Both the position numbers and the translations under genes were made by a program. The notes beneath the pieces were generated by a model that did not search any database, had not been told where the DNA came from, and saw nothing but the letters and a program-made list of their open reading frames with translations. From Kapaibacterium sp038202665 (GTDB taxonomy: Bacteria > Bacteroidota > Ignavibacteria > Kapaibacteriales > Kapaibacteriaceae): a stretch of 8,656 nucleotides of DNA. Location of the stretch: positions 1 to 8,656 of the forward strand of contig JBBRES010000112.1 in NCBI GenBank assembly GCA_038202665.1. The letters run 5' to 3'. Numbering within the stretch: position 1 is the first letter of the stretch; each line of letters begins with the position of its first letter. Shown piece after piece: positions 1 to 6,473 of this stretch.

Positions 1-710
1 GCATCGGTGGCCATTCGGTAGTAGGCGTATTCAATCGCGCCAAATCCCTTCGGATCTTTTGCACCATGATCGCCGTTGCCATTCACTCCGTCGAACTTGA
101 TAAGCCAGTATTCATATCCTTTATTGGCTTTGACCTGTCCGCTCCGAACCCGCTTCGTTACTGGGTTCCACGCGATCACGGCCTTGGCGCGTGCACCGCC
201 TGCCGACGTGCCAACGCGAAGTATGTCGAGCAATGCCTCGTGTTTGTCCGTCAATGATGTGTGCAACGCATTACGTTTTGAGAGCACGGACGATGCGAGT
301 TCAACGAGATGTTCTACCTCGAGAGCCGAGGCGTGATTGAGGTCGGGTCCGCGTGCCGGCAAAAACTCCAACGCCCCCATTCCCCGCGTCCCCACATAAC
401 ACAGTCGCTCCACCACATTCAACGAATTCGCCGGACGTCCCTGTTGTGCAAGCCAAGCATTGATCACATTCGTTCCGAATCGGTCCGGCAATGCATCCGC
501 GAGCATGCCCGGCAGTCCTTTAAAGGTGTCGCGTGAAAGCGATGGAAATGTGTAGATCGCTGTCGACGGCGGCATCATGAGCGGCGCAACGCGAACACCA
601 CTTTCGATGAAGTCTGCATCATACTGGAACGACGCCACATCACGTCCGTCCTCAATAGACACGGCGCCTATCGTCACACCCCACAGCTTCACATCTGCAA
701 CGGTGGTCAT
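1..710 (-). CDS. hipA: HipA-family serine/threonine kinase toxin, partial (C-terminus cut by window edge)
   Basis: The leftward reading frame is open from ATG at 710 to the window edge, giving 236 codons plus two bases. The N-terminal half matches the HipA N-terminal domain, including GLPGMLADALPDRFG at residues 65-79. It is followed by the glycine-rich GTSAGGARAKA segment at 167-177, typical of HipA-family proteins at the start of the kinase domain. HipA kinases phosphorylate cytoplasmic targets (glutamyl-tRNA synthetase in E. coli) and cause growth arrest unless bound by HipB. The catalytic Asp and metal-binding residues of the C-terminal lobe lie outside the window, so activity cannot be judged. 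The start overlaps the stop of the upstream HTH gene as ATGA (707-710), the usual coupled antitoxin-toxin arrangement. The family call is firm; the target is unknown. Confidence 0.93.
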   Translation of the reverse strand, partial: MTTVADVKLWGVTIGAVSIEDGRDVASFQYDADFIESGVRVAPLMMPPSTAIYTFPSLSRDTFKGLPGMLADALPDRFGTNVINAWLAQQGRPANSLNVVERLCYVGTRGMGALEFLPARGPDLNHASALEVEHLVELASSVLSKRNALHTSLTDKHEALLDILRVGTSAGGARAKAVIAWNPVTKRVRSGQVKANKGYEYWLIKFDGVNGNGDHGAKDPKGFGAIEYAYYRMATD

Positions 711-1057
711 CGCTCGTCTCCCCACTTCCAGGTTGCCGACCTCTGCGTTGGCACCTGCTTCTTTGATGCGCGCTTGCGAACATGGCCGCGCTCACGTAAC
801 ACCATCATCGGACTTTGCTGTTGGTGAGGGAGGAGGGCGGCAAGGTCTTGCAACATTCCCAACGCCCGCAGCAGACGAATGAAGTTTTCGAGCGTGATCG
901 ACCGACCGCTTTCGAGGTTCTCCAGCGTGCGCTTCGAAACACCAGCTCTCGTAGCACACACCTCCTGCGTTAAGCCCAATGCGATACGCCGTTGGGCCAG
1001 ACTCTCTCCAAGCTCCTTAAGGAAGGCAGCATCACTATATTCTGTTGCTGTATACAT
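707..1057 (-). CDS. hipB: HipB-like XRE-family HTH antitoxin/repressor
   Basis: This 116-residue protein has an XRE/Cro-type helix-turn-helix at about residues 14-75. It includes LTQEVCATRAGVSKRTLENL, with the typical LTQ, GVS and LE.G positions. The C-terminal 35 residues are basic and look disordered, ending WKWGDER. Known HipB proteins bind operator DNA, repress the operon and neutralise the HipA kinase; those roles are inferred here from position and overlap with hipA. The ATG at 1057 is preceded by a purine-rich AAGAAAGAG stretch and, 26 bases further upstream, by a TATATTTG promoter element. Its stop overlaps the hipA start by four bases. A generic XRE regulator is possible in isolation, but the hipA partner makes HipB the better call. 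Confidence 0.9.
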   Translation of the reverse strand: MYTATEYSDAAFLKELGESLAQRRIALGLTQEVCATRAGVSKRTLENLESGRSITLENFIRLLRALGMLQDLAALLPHQQQSPMMVLRERGHVRKRASKKQVPTQRSATWKWGDER

Positions 1058-1069
1058 ATCGCTCTTTCT

Positions 1070-1104
1070 TGCGAGTTAATGAGCAAATATACGCGTTTCT
1101 CGCA
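1070..1104 (-). promoter_or_regulatory. hipBA promoter with candidate HipB operator
   Basis: Reading leftward, TATATTTG (complement of 1084-1091) exactly matches the Bacteroidota -7 consensus TAnnTTTG and lies 26 bases before the hipB ATG. I see no clear TTG at the -33 position. A 6-base inverted repeat, TGCGAG at 1070-1075 and CTCGCA at 1099-1104, brackets the element with a 23-base spacer. This is a natural place for autoregulation by HipB. The promoter match is direct; the operator role is inference. Confidence 0.55.
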
Positions 1105-1539
1105 TTTATTTGTGAATAATATTAACAGTAAGCAAAGTGTGATAACTCGTGCTTTTTTGCGCTTTATACTTTCATCATGCTTCTAATTCGTACTTACACA
1201 GGATTTAAACAATGATGTATAAATTCTACAAGCCAGTACACTAGCATGTCTCCTACACCCCTAATTCGGAATGGACTCCGCCATTGGTTTCGATTGTGGG
1301 GAACATCGCCTGAACATGAGTTCGCGGGAGCAATCGTACATGCGCCCACAGGAGCACATCGGTCTACTACTTCACTCACAAACAGATCGTGGACACGTGG
1401 AGTGCTCTGCTCACCAACGAGTCGCTGCGACCAGATGTTACTCGAAGAATGAATGGGCCCGTTGGATACAAAGAGATAGAGAGGCAACGCATTTCGTATT
1501 CTTGACGCTTTAGAATCAATTCACTCTTCCCCTACCACC
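1105..1539. other. Gene-poor intergenic stretch with a possible decayed coding remnant
   Basis: No convincing intact gene is present between the hipBA promoter and the DUF6880 gene. Short open frames on both strands resemble no family I know and lack a good ribosome site. The most protein-like stretch is rightward at 1362-1505. It is 47 codons starting VYYFTHKQIVDTW and ending QRISYS before TGA, with no start codon at its head; its frame is closed upstream by TGA at 1317-1319. It could be the tail of a broken gene whose upper part lies in another frame, or it could be chance. A near-match to the -7 element (TATTCTTG, 1497-1504) sits 35 bases before the DUF6880 start. Confidence 0.4.
1497..1504 (+). 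promoter_or_regulatory. Possible -7 promoter element for the DUF6880 gene
   Basis: TATTCTTG matches five of the six fixed positions of TAnnTTTG and lies 35 bases before the TTG start at 1540. No TTG is found at the expected -33 spacing, so this is a weak candidate. Confidence 0.25.
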
Positions 1540-2901
1540 TTGTCCAAGAAATCCCTTCGCGAGAAACTACAGGCTGTCCCTCCGGACATCCTCGCAGAAC
1601 TAATCGAGCGCTATGCCAAGAAGAATCCTGCATTGAAGCAAGAGATGTTGCGCCTTCTATCGGATGAAGCCGATATGGCATCCGAAGTGAAGAAGCAGAT
1701 CAAGAGATTGAGCGCACTTACTCGTAACACTCGCCTGCAATCAAAAGACCTTCACACCGCGTTAGAGAACATGCTAACGTTGATCACAGACATTGGCATT
1801 CGCAAACCAGACGATGCGATGATGCTCCTTTGCTCAATGCTTGCCAATACCTCTGTTGTCCTCACCATCTTTGAAGACTCGTCCTTTCGACTCCGCAGCA
1901 TCTATGAACAGCAGATACCTGAATGTGCCGCCACTCTCATTCCGCGTTGTACGAGTGAGGATCAATTGTTGGCCTCGTTGCAGTCTGCATTGTTAGAAGA
2001 ATTGCGTCGTACGCGATACCATTTTCTCTTTCAAGTTGGCCAGTACCTATCAGATCGAGTTGTAGCAGCAATCCTCGCCTTCCTTGCCGCCTTGCCAGAG
2101 AAGCCGCACCCCATCTATGGTAGTCGTTTGTCAGACCACGACGAAATGCAAAAGGCATTGCTACTATCGATTGGAGACACGGCAGGATTTGAGAGGGTGG
2201 CGGGGCGGCATGGACCCATAGAACCACGCGACGTATTGGCACTGGCTCAGATGTTCATCGATCACGAAGAATTCGAAAAGGCAGAGCAGTGGCTCGATAC
2301 AATCCCCGACGCCACAGGATATGTGCATCCTTCTTCAAATGAATCAATTCGAGACCTTCTCTATATGCGTATTGCTGAGCGTTCCGGGAATGTAGAGAAG
2401 GCCATATCGCGACTTCACACGCGCTTTCTCTCTGCACCCTCTCGGGAAGTGCTCGAATCGCTACAGACCATCGCTCCACAACAAACGGTCGACGGTATCC
2501 TTGAAGAACTTCTCGCGCAAACTCAAATGTCTGCCTCCCCTTCGGCAAATGCAGTGCGATTTCTCATTCAGCACGGCTTTGCAGAGCAAATGGAGGAGCT
2601 CGTGATGCAACATCACTTTGATGAAGATTTCCGATTTGACGATTGGCCACTTGTAGCCGTGGCGTTTATCCACTCAGGCATGCGACTAGCTGCGTCTGTT
2701 ATCTACCGCATACTTATTGACGACATCCTTACCAATGCCCGCACTACGGCATATCATTATGCGGCAAGCTATTTCAGAACGTTGTCGAGGCTCTCAACGC
2801 CAGATCTAGACTGGCGTGGCATCGATGATCACAACGCCTATACTGCAAGACTTTGGAACACGCATAGGTTAAAAACATCGTTCTGGGCTTCGGCCCGCTA
2901 G
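1540..2901 (+). CDS. DUF6880 family protein of unknown function
   Basis: This 453-residue, largely helical soluble protein has no signal peptide or membrane segment. The N-terminus (SKKSLREKLQAVPPDILAEL) and the C-terminus (HNAYTARLWNTHRLKTSFW, about residues 429-447) resemble the conserved ends of the DUF6880 family, which I recall as uncharacterised. The middle looks like helical TPR-like repeats, for example EEFEKAEQWLDTIP and later SGNVEKAISRLHTRF. The start is odd: no ATG or GTG is available, and the TTG at 1540 has a pyrimidine-rich leader with no ribosome site. It is chosen because similarity to the family begins right there. The next in-frame ATG, at 1645, would delete conserved sequence, and the frame is open upstream only to 1480. 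It stands alone between two toxin-antitoxin pairs. Function is unknown. Confidence 0.8.
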   Translation: MSKKSLREKLQAVPPDILAELIERYAKKNPALKQEMLRLLSDEADMASEVKKQIKRLSALTRNTRLQSKDLHTALENMLTLITDIGIRKPDDAMMLLCSMLANTSVVLTIFEDSSFRLRSIYEQQIPECAATLIPRCTSEDQLLASLQSALLEELRRTRYHFLFQVGQYLSDRVVAAILAFLAALPEKPHPIYGSRLSDHDEMQKALLLSIGDTAGFERVAGRHGPIEPRDVLALAQMFIDHEEFEKAEQWLDTIPDATGYVHPSSNESIRDLLYMRIAERSGNVEKAISRLHTRFLSAPSREVLESLQTIAPQQTVDGILEELLAQTQMSASPSANAVRFLIQHGFAEQMEELVMQHHFDEDFRFDDWPLVAVAFIHSGMRLAASVIYRILIDDILTNARTTAYHYAASYFRTLSRLSTPDLDWRGIDDHNAYTARLWNTHRLKTSFWASAR

Positions 2902-3147
2902 CGTTGTATGGAGTGCACGTGTGGTGCATATAGCAGTAGGCGTCCTTCGTTGTGAATTGTTCGACATCGGGCGGACCGATTGCTGCTTGAATTCAGACTT
3001 CACGATCTTTCGGTTTCGCTTCATTCTCGTCCTCCGTTCCCCTTCTGTTAGTGGATGAATGTACACGTACCACTCTGCACCTCAAATGCGAGTTCAGAAC
3101 GCTGGCTCTTTCTGCGCATATCGTTACAAGAAAGGCCAAGCTGCTGC

Positions 3148-3180
3148 TTGCACAACAGAACCGTAAAAAGGCTATATTTG
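3148..3180 (+). promoter_or_regulatory. Bacteroidota-type promoter of the Phd/ParE operon
   Basis: TATATTTG at 3173-3180 exactly matches the -7 consensus TAnnTTTG. A TTG at 3148-3150 lies 22 bases upstream, a suitable position for the -33 element. Transcription would start near 3187, about 20 bases before the preferred antitoxin start at 3209. The rest of the 2902-3193 gap holds no gene I can support. Confidence 0.65.
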
Positions 3181-3208
3181 GTCCTATGAATTTATGAAGG
3201 CACCGTTC

Positions 3209-3484
3209 ATGCGTTATTCGTCCCAGATAAAACCGATCAGCTTTGTAAAAGCCAATGCGGCTGAAGTGTTGGCGCAACTTAACGAGCTTCGCGAGCCTCT
3301 CGTTATTACGCAGAACGGCGAAGCGAAAGCAGTTCTCCTTGACGTAGTCTCATATGAGGAGATACAAGAGTCATTGGCTATGCTAAAAATTCTTGCCCTT
3401 GGCAACCTTGATGTTGAACGTGGCGACCTTAGGTCTGCGGCAGTAGTCATAGCTCAATTGCGTTCTAAAAAGTCGAGTGCCTGA
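3209..3484 (+). CDS. Phd/YefM-family type II antitoxin
   Basis: This 91-residue antitoxin starts MRYSSQIKPISFVKANAAEV and contains REPLVITQNGEAKAVLLDV, the hallmark of the Phd/YefM N-terminal DNA-binding domain. A helical C-terminal tail of about 40 residues would wrap the toxin. Such proteins neutralise their partner toxin and, usually with it, repress the operon. The ATG at 3209 is preferred over the in-frame ATG at 3194. It has GAAGG eight bases upstream, and family members begin MRYSSQIKPIS. The earlier ATG would also leave only a handful of leader bases after the predicted transcription start. The stop overlaps the toxin start as TGATG (3482-3486). Confidence 0.92.
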   Translation: MRYSSQIKPISFVKANAAEVLAQLNELREPLVITQNGEAKAVLLDVVSYEEIQESLAMLKILALGNLDVERGDLRSAAVVIAQLRSKKSSA

Positions 3485-3822
3485 TGTCAGCGTCACGCGT
3501 AAGGTTTCAAACACTACTTACAATGGGTGCAGAGCAGGACTTGGAATCGCTCTACGACTACATCACGGAGTCGGACAGCTCAACATCTGCCAATAAGATG
3601 CTCAATCGACTTAGTACATCTATTGAAACACTTTCTCGCTTTCCTGAACGTGGCACCGTGCCAAAGGAACTACTGACCCTGGGAATCAAAGAGTATCGGC
3701 AGATAACTTGTGGTTTGTATAGGTTAGTCTATCGAACGATAGGCAAACGCGTAATTGTCTACCTCATTGCCGATGGCCGCAGGGATATGCAATCGGTACT
3801 TGCGCGCAGGCTTCTTCGTTAG
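3484..3822 (+). CDS. ParE/RelE-family type II toxin
   Basis: This 112-residue basic protein has the ParE/RelE superfamily fold pattern. AEQDLESLYDYI (about residues 16-27) is the first helix and LSRFPERGTVPKELL the connecting segment. KEYRQITCGLYRLVYRTIGKRVIVYLIADGRR forms the central sheet, with the conserved Arg/Tyr positions. The end, DMQSVLARRLLR, is typical of the ParE-like subgroup paired with Phd/YefM antitoxins. ParE members poison DNA gyrase and RelE members cleave mRNA on ribosomes; sequence alone does not settle which applies. The ATG shares one base with the antitoxin stop, so translation is probably coupled. The protein is full length with no visible damage, and a hairpin terminator follows nine bases after the stop. 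Confidence 0.92.
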   Translation: MSASRVRFQTLLTMGAEQDLESLYDYITESDSSTSANKMLNRLSTSIETLSRFPERGTVPKELLTLGIKEYRQITCGLYRLVYRTIGKRVIVYLIADGRRDMQSVLARRLLR

Positions 3823-3830
3823 TGACATCT

Positions 3831-3853
3831 AGCCCGTCGATGACGGGTTTGTT
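3831..3853 (+). terminator. Rho-independent terminator after the toxin gene
   Basis: A perfect 6-bp stem (CCCGTC, 3833-3838, with GACGGG, 3842-3847) encloses a three-base loop. A G-T and an A-T pair extend it to 8 bp, and TTTGTT follows. On the opposite strand there is no T-run, so it serves the rightward toxin operon. Confidence 0.7.
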
Positions 3854-3898
3854 ATCGTCTGCAATCACATGTTGCTTACAACTGTTTAATGATGCAAC

Positions 3899-4822
3899 TC
3901 AAACCGTTGCGTCGCCTTTCCCCATCCTCACCTTCTTCCATCCAAACGCAGCAATCGGCGCCACTACTACGGCCCAGAGCCATTGCCAGTTCTTACTTAC
4001 AAACCCACTCACTATCTGTGTAACAGTAACGTTCACGCGGATTTGGTGCTCGTAGGTTTTAATGGAACGTGTGATGTCCTTTCCGTCAATCTTGAGTTTT
4101 GTTGACAGAGAAACGTTCAAGAAGTGCTCTCCAGGTTCGGTAGGTGTTACTTGCCAACGCCACTCGGTGTCGTCTGATTCAATGATGCCTTGCTCAGATG
4201 GTGTGAGTTCCGTGATCTGAAAACCATCGCCCGACAACGTAGCCGACACTACATTGCCAATCTGCACGGATGCACCTTCCGTTGTGCCGCTTTCCACAAT
4301 GTCGCGTTTGAGTTCCTCTACTTTTTTCTGCAACGACAGTCGCAACTGAACTCGCTGCACATCATCGAGTTGAATTTCATCCGGAGCGTTAAATGCAATG
4401 CTTGCACGCTGTGTTGTGATGCGGAGCATTGGTGCATCTGGCGGTATGGAAGGTTCAGAAGGTGGCAAGGTGGGCTGCGATGCAGCAGTATCTAGCGTGG
4501 TCACGGATGCAGGCGAGCGCGATGGCCGGATGGCCGTTGACGTAGGTATGTGCGAGAAGCCCCGCACAGTACCGCTACCAGAACGGGTAGACATGGGACG
4601 CACTGGCAGGGCTGGCCTACGCACACTCATAGCAGAGCGCGTCGAGCTTGTATGTTCTTGCATGATTGCAAAAGAGCTGCGAACTGTGTCGCTCACAAGC
4701 AGCACTTCATCTTGTGGTGCGCTTGCAGTACCAACTGTCAAGGACGTCTTCTCTTGCTCACTGCAACCGCTCACCAGGAAGGCGGCAATCGCCACTCCGA
4801 TGAGTATCAAACGAGTGTTCAT
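3899..4822 (-). CDS. Lipoprotein with Ser/Pro-rich linker and C-terminal membrane segment
   Basis: The 307-residue protein begins with a lipoprotein signal peptide (MNTRLILIGVAIAAFLVSGC, lipobox V-S-G-C, lipidated Cys20). Residues 45-130 form a low-complexity Ser/Thr/Pro/Arg linker. A folded region follows at about 140-270, with a helix (LQKKVEELKRDIVE) and a probable beta-sandwich containing TEWRWQVTPTEPGEHFLNVS. The C-terminus has FVSKNWQWLWAVVVAPIAAF, a transmembrane helix, followed by KKVRMGKGDATV, whose basic residues suggest a cytoplasmic tail. I recall similar WRW.V.P and NWQWLW segments in other uncharacterised membrane-anchored bacterial proteins but can name no family. The ATG at 4822 is chosen because it opens the signal peptide and has GGAG seven bases upstream; the frame extends to 5005 but would bury the signal. 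Function is unknown. Confidence 0.82.
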   Translation of the reverse strand: MNTRLILIGVAIAAFLVSGCSEQEKTSLTVGTASAPQDEVLLVSDTVRSSFAIMQEHTSSTRSAMSVRRPALPVRPMSTRSGSGTVRGFSHIPTSTAIRPSRSPASVTTLDTAASQPTLPPSEPSIPPDAPMLRITTQRASIAFNAPDEIQLDDVQRVQLRLSLQKKVEELKRDIVESGTTEGASVQIGNVVSATLSGDGFQITELTPSEQGIIESDDTEWRWQVTPTEPGEHFLNVSLSTKLKIDGKDITRSIKTYEHQIRVNVTVTQIVSGFVSKNWQWLWAVVVAPIAAFGWKKVRMGKGDATV

Positions 4823-4953
4823 GGTGCTACTCCGTCTCAACGTGAGATTGTATGAATGCATGCGCTTGCGCTGAAAGTCCGTTACTTCTTGATGGTCGCA
4901 TTCCGTTGCCCCTCTACATTTCGTCTCGCATTCGTGCTCACAAATAACGGCTA

Positions 4954-5544
4954 TTATCTTGTCAATCCCATTACCTGCTCGAGGGAACGTTTCACCACCG
5001 GCCATTCGCTTGCAATGATGCTGTACATCATCGAGTCACGCAGACGTCCGCCGCGCATGATGAAGTGATTGCGAAGAGTTCCCTCGTGTGTTGCCCCAAT
5101 GCGCTCGATGGCTGCACGCGACGTGGTATTGAGGACGTCGGTGATGAACTCGATGCGGTTCACCTTCCATTGTTCGAATGCATGACGTAACATGAGATAC
5201 TTTGCTTCGGTGTTGATGTGTGTGCGTTGCGCCGATGTTGCAAGAAACGTAAAACCGATTTCGGCACGACGATGTGCAACGTCAATGCTCATAAACCGCG
5301 TACTCCCGACAACCATGTTGCGCTCCATATCTATCGTCGCAAATGCAAGCTCGCGTCCACAACTCGTTGCCTCGGCCACGCGCGCATAGAATGCATCCAG
5401 CTCGTTGGGATGCGGCACCATGGTGACAGGTATCTCCCACAGTTGCCCGTCACTGATTGCACTGGCAAGAGCCTCGCGGTGATGTTCGCCAAGTGGTTCA
5501 AGTCGGACGCGATGTCCGTGAAGGGTAACTGGCTCTACAATCAT
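4954..5544 (-). CDS. GNAT-family N-acetyltransferase (RimJ/RimL type)
   Basis: This 196-residue protein matches the COG1670-type GNAT fold. HGHRVRLEPLGEHHREAL comes at residues 9-26 and the strand HRRAEIGFTFL at 91-101. The acetyl-CoA-contacting segment QRTHINTEAKYLMLRHAFE is at 106-124, and NTTSRAAIERIGATHEGTLR at 139-158. Related proteins usually carry Gly in the QRTGVNTE motif; here it is His109. These enzymes transfer acetyl from acetyl-CoA to an amine of a protein or small molecule; the substrate is unknown. The ATG at 5544 overlaps the stop of the upstream membrane-protein gene (ATGA, 5541-5544) and has GAAGAG upstream. A TTG at 5562 is less likely. It is the last gene of a tight leftward operon, 131 bases before the lipoprotein gene. 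Confidence 0.9.
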   Translation of the reverse strand: MIVEPVTLHGHRVRLEPLGEHHREALASAISDGQLWEIPVTMVPHPNELDAFYARVAEATSCGRELAFATIDMERNMVVGSTRFMSIDVAHRRAEIGFTFLATSAQRTHINTEAKYLMLRHAFEQWKVNRIEFITDVLNTTSRAAIERIGATHEGTLRNHFIMRGGRLRDSMMYSIIASEWPVVKRSLEQVMGLTR

Positions 5545-5888
5545 GAACTCTTCTCGTCCCAATGAAATTTGTGCAGAACGCGGTGTGCTACTGGAGTAAC
5601 AATAAGTGCGGCAGAGATCAAGAAGACTAAACCGGAATACAATGCAAAGAAGCCTGAGAAAAGCTTCCCACTGGCTGTCACAGGCATGTTCACCGGACCC
5701 ATGCCGCCCAACAGCATTGCTGCATTCACAAATCCGTCAATCACCGCCAGACCATCGAAGGCGGCATACCCTGCAATGCCGACGACGAGCGACAGCACGA
5801 GTAACCCAAGCGAGATTGAGAAGTGAAGCACCATCCGTCGTGCAAATCTCTGCCTGCTAATCGGCCGATGCGTTTTGGGTTCGAACAT
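5541..5888 (-). CDS. Small two-helix membrane protein resembling a potassium channel pore module
   Basis: This 115-residue protein has a basic N-terminus and two hydrophobic helices (about 22-44 and 78-100). Between them lies NAAMLLGGMGPVNMPVTASG. The layout of helix, short pore-like segment, PVT..GKLF and second helix mirrors 2TM potassium channels, where the equivalent segment reads TTVGYGD followed by P.T..GK. Here the filter would be L-L-G-G-M-G-P, keeping both glycines but losing the Thr, Tyr and Asp. I have seen the AAMLLGGMGPV signature in other small uncharacterised bacterial proteins. The channel relationship is inference. The start is uncertain: ATG 5888 fits family length and has GAAG eight bases upstream, while GTG 5921 lies only three bases after the preceding stop but lacks a ribosome site. 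Confidence 0.78.
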   Translation of the reverse strand: MFEPKTHRPISRQRFARRMVLHFSISLGLLVLSLVVGIAGYAAFDGLAVIDGFVNAAMLLGGMGPVNMPVTASGKLFSGFFALYSGLVFLISAALIVTPVAHRVLHKFHWDEKSS

Positions 5889-5924
5889 GATGAGCTTCAG
5901 AAGTGTACGATAAGGTGTCACAAC

Positions 5925-6473
5925 TTACAACGCCAAGTCACGCACCAGAGAAGATTGCGCTACTGCGAATCGTAGGGCGTTTAGAGCATCGATGAGAACC
6001 GTCGCAACCTCTGGATTGGCAACCATGTGCTCTTCGGTGCGTGGGAGGCCTACGAGGGGGACGCGCACCGAAGCGTTCTCGACAACAATGGCCGACATTG
6101 TCTTGAGCACTTCTTTTACCGCGGAATCTGCGTGATACGAGGTCGGCGATGCATTGAACACAGCTACGTGCTTGTTCGCAAATGGTGCGTAGCCCACGAG
6201 CCAATCGAGCATGTTCTTCATGGTTCCCGTCATGCCGTGCGCATATTCTGGACTTGCTATCACCACAGCATCGCATGAAGAGACTAATGCATACAACTGC
6301 TGCACGTGCGATGGTATGGTTGATTCATTATCTGGATTAAACAACGGCAGCTCTCCAGCATGCGGATAGATTGTGATTGCGATGTCGGGAGGTGCAAGGC
6401 GCGCCGTCGCACGCAGCAAAGCGGCGTTGATAGACGCAGCTCGTAAACTGCCGCATAGTGCAAGAATCATCAT
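5925..6473 (-). CDS. NADPH-dependent FMN reductase family flavoprotein
   Basis: This 182-residue protein has the flavodoxin-like fold of the NADPH-dependent FMN reductase/azoreductase family. GSLRAASINAALLRA at residues 8-22 is the FMN phosphate-binding loop (Ser9, Arg11, Ser14, Asn16). SPEYAHGMTGTMKNMLDWL at 74-92 is the conserved flavin-contacting motif, usually SPEYN.S.PG.LKNALDW. Members use NAD(P)H to reduce flavin, quinones or other small electrophiles in the cytoplasm; the substrate here is unknown. The ATG at 6473 overlaps the stop of the GrpB-Nudix gene (ATGA, 6470-6473) with AGAAGA just upstream. A second ATG at 6470 is equally placed, and the frame extension to 6521 is not homologous. 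It is the second gene of the operon. Confidence 0.92.
   Translation of the reverse strand: MMILALCGSLRAASINAALLRATARLAPPDIAITIYPHAGELPLFNPDNESTIPSHVQQLYALVSSCDAVVIASPEYAHGMTGTMKNMLDWLVGYAPFANKHVAVFNASPTSYHADSAVKEVLKTMSAIVVENASVRVPLVGLPRTEEHMVANPEVATVLIDALNALRFAVAQSSLVRDLAL

Noticed and set aside
1194..1487. Leftward 97-codon open frame in the gene-poor stretch
   Set aside because: No recognisable family or ribosome site; the competing rightward frames are no better supported.
2885..2896. GGGC-TTCG-GCCC hairpin at the end of the DUF6880 gene
   Set aside because: Only a 4-bp stem, within the coding end, and no T-run follows, so it is not a convincing terminator.
2914..2928. TGCAC/GTGCA inverted repeat after the DUF6880 gene
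   Set aside because: A 5-bp stem with a five-base loop and no T-run; expected by chance at this length.
2993..3277. Leftward 94-codon open frame
   Set aside because: It overlaps the Phd promoter and the antitoxin start in antisense and resembles no family.
4398..4874. Rightward 158-codon open frame
   Set aside because: It lies antisense to the lipoprotein gene and its composition is that of a shadow of the Ser/Pro/Arg-rich linker.
4823..5005. N-terminal extension of the lipoprotein frame
   Set aside because: It would bury the clear lipoprotein signal peptide and overlaps the end of the acetyltransferase gene; the ATG at 4822 has a good ribosome site.
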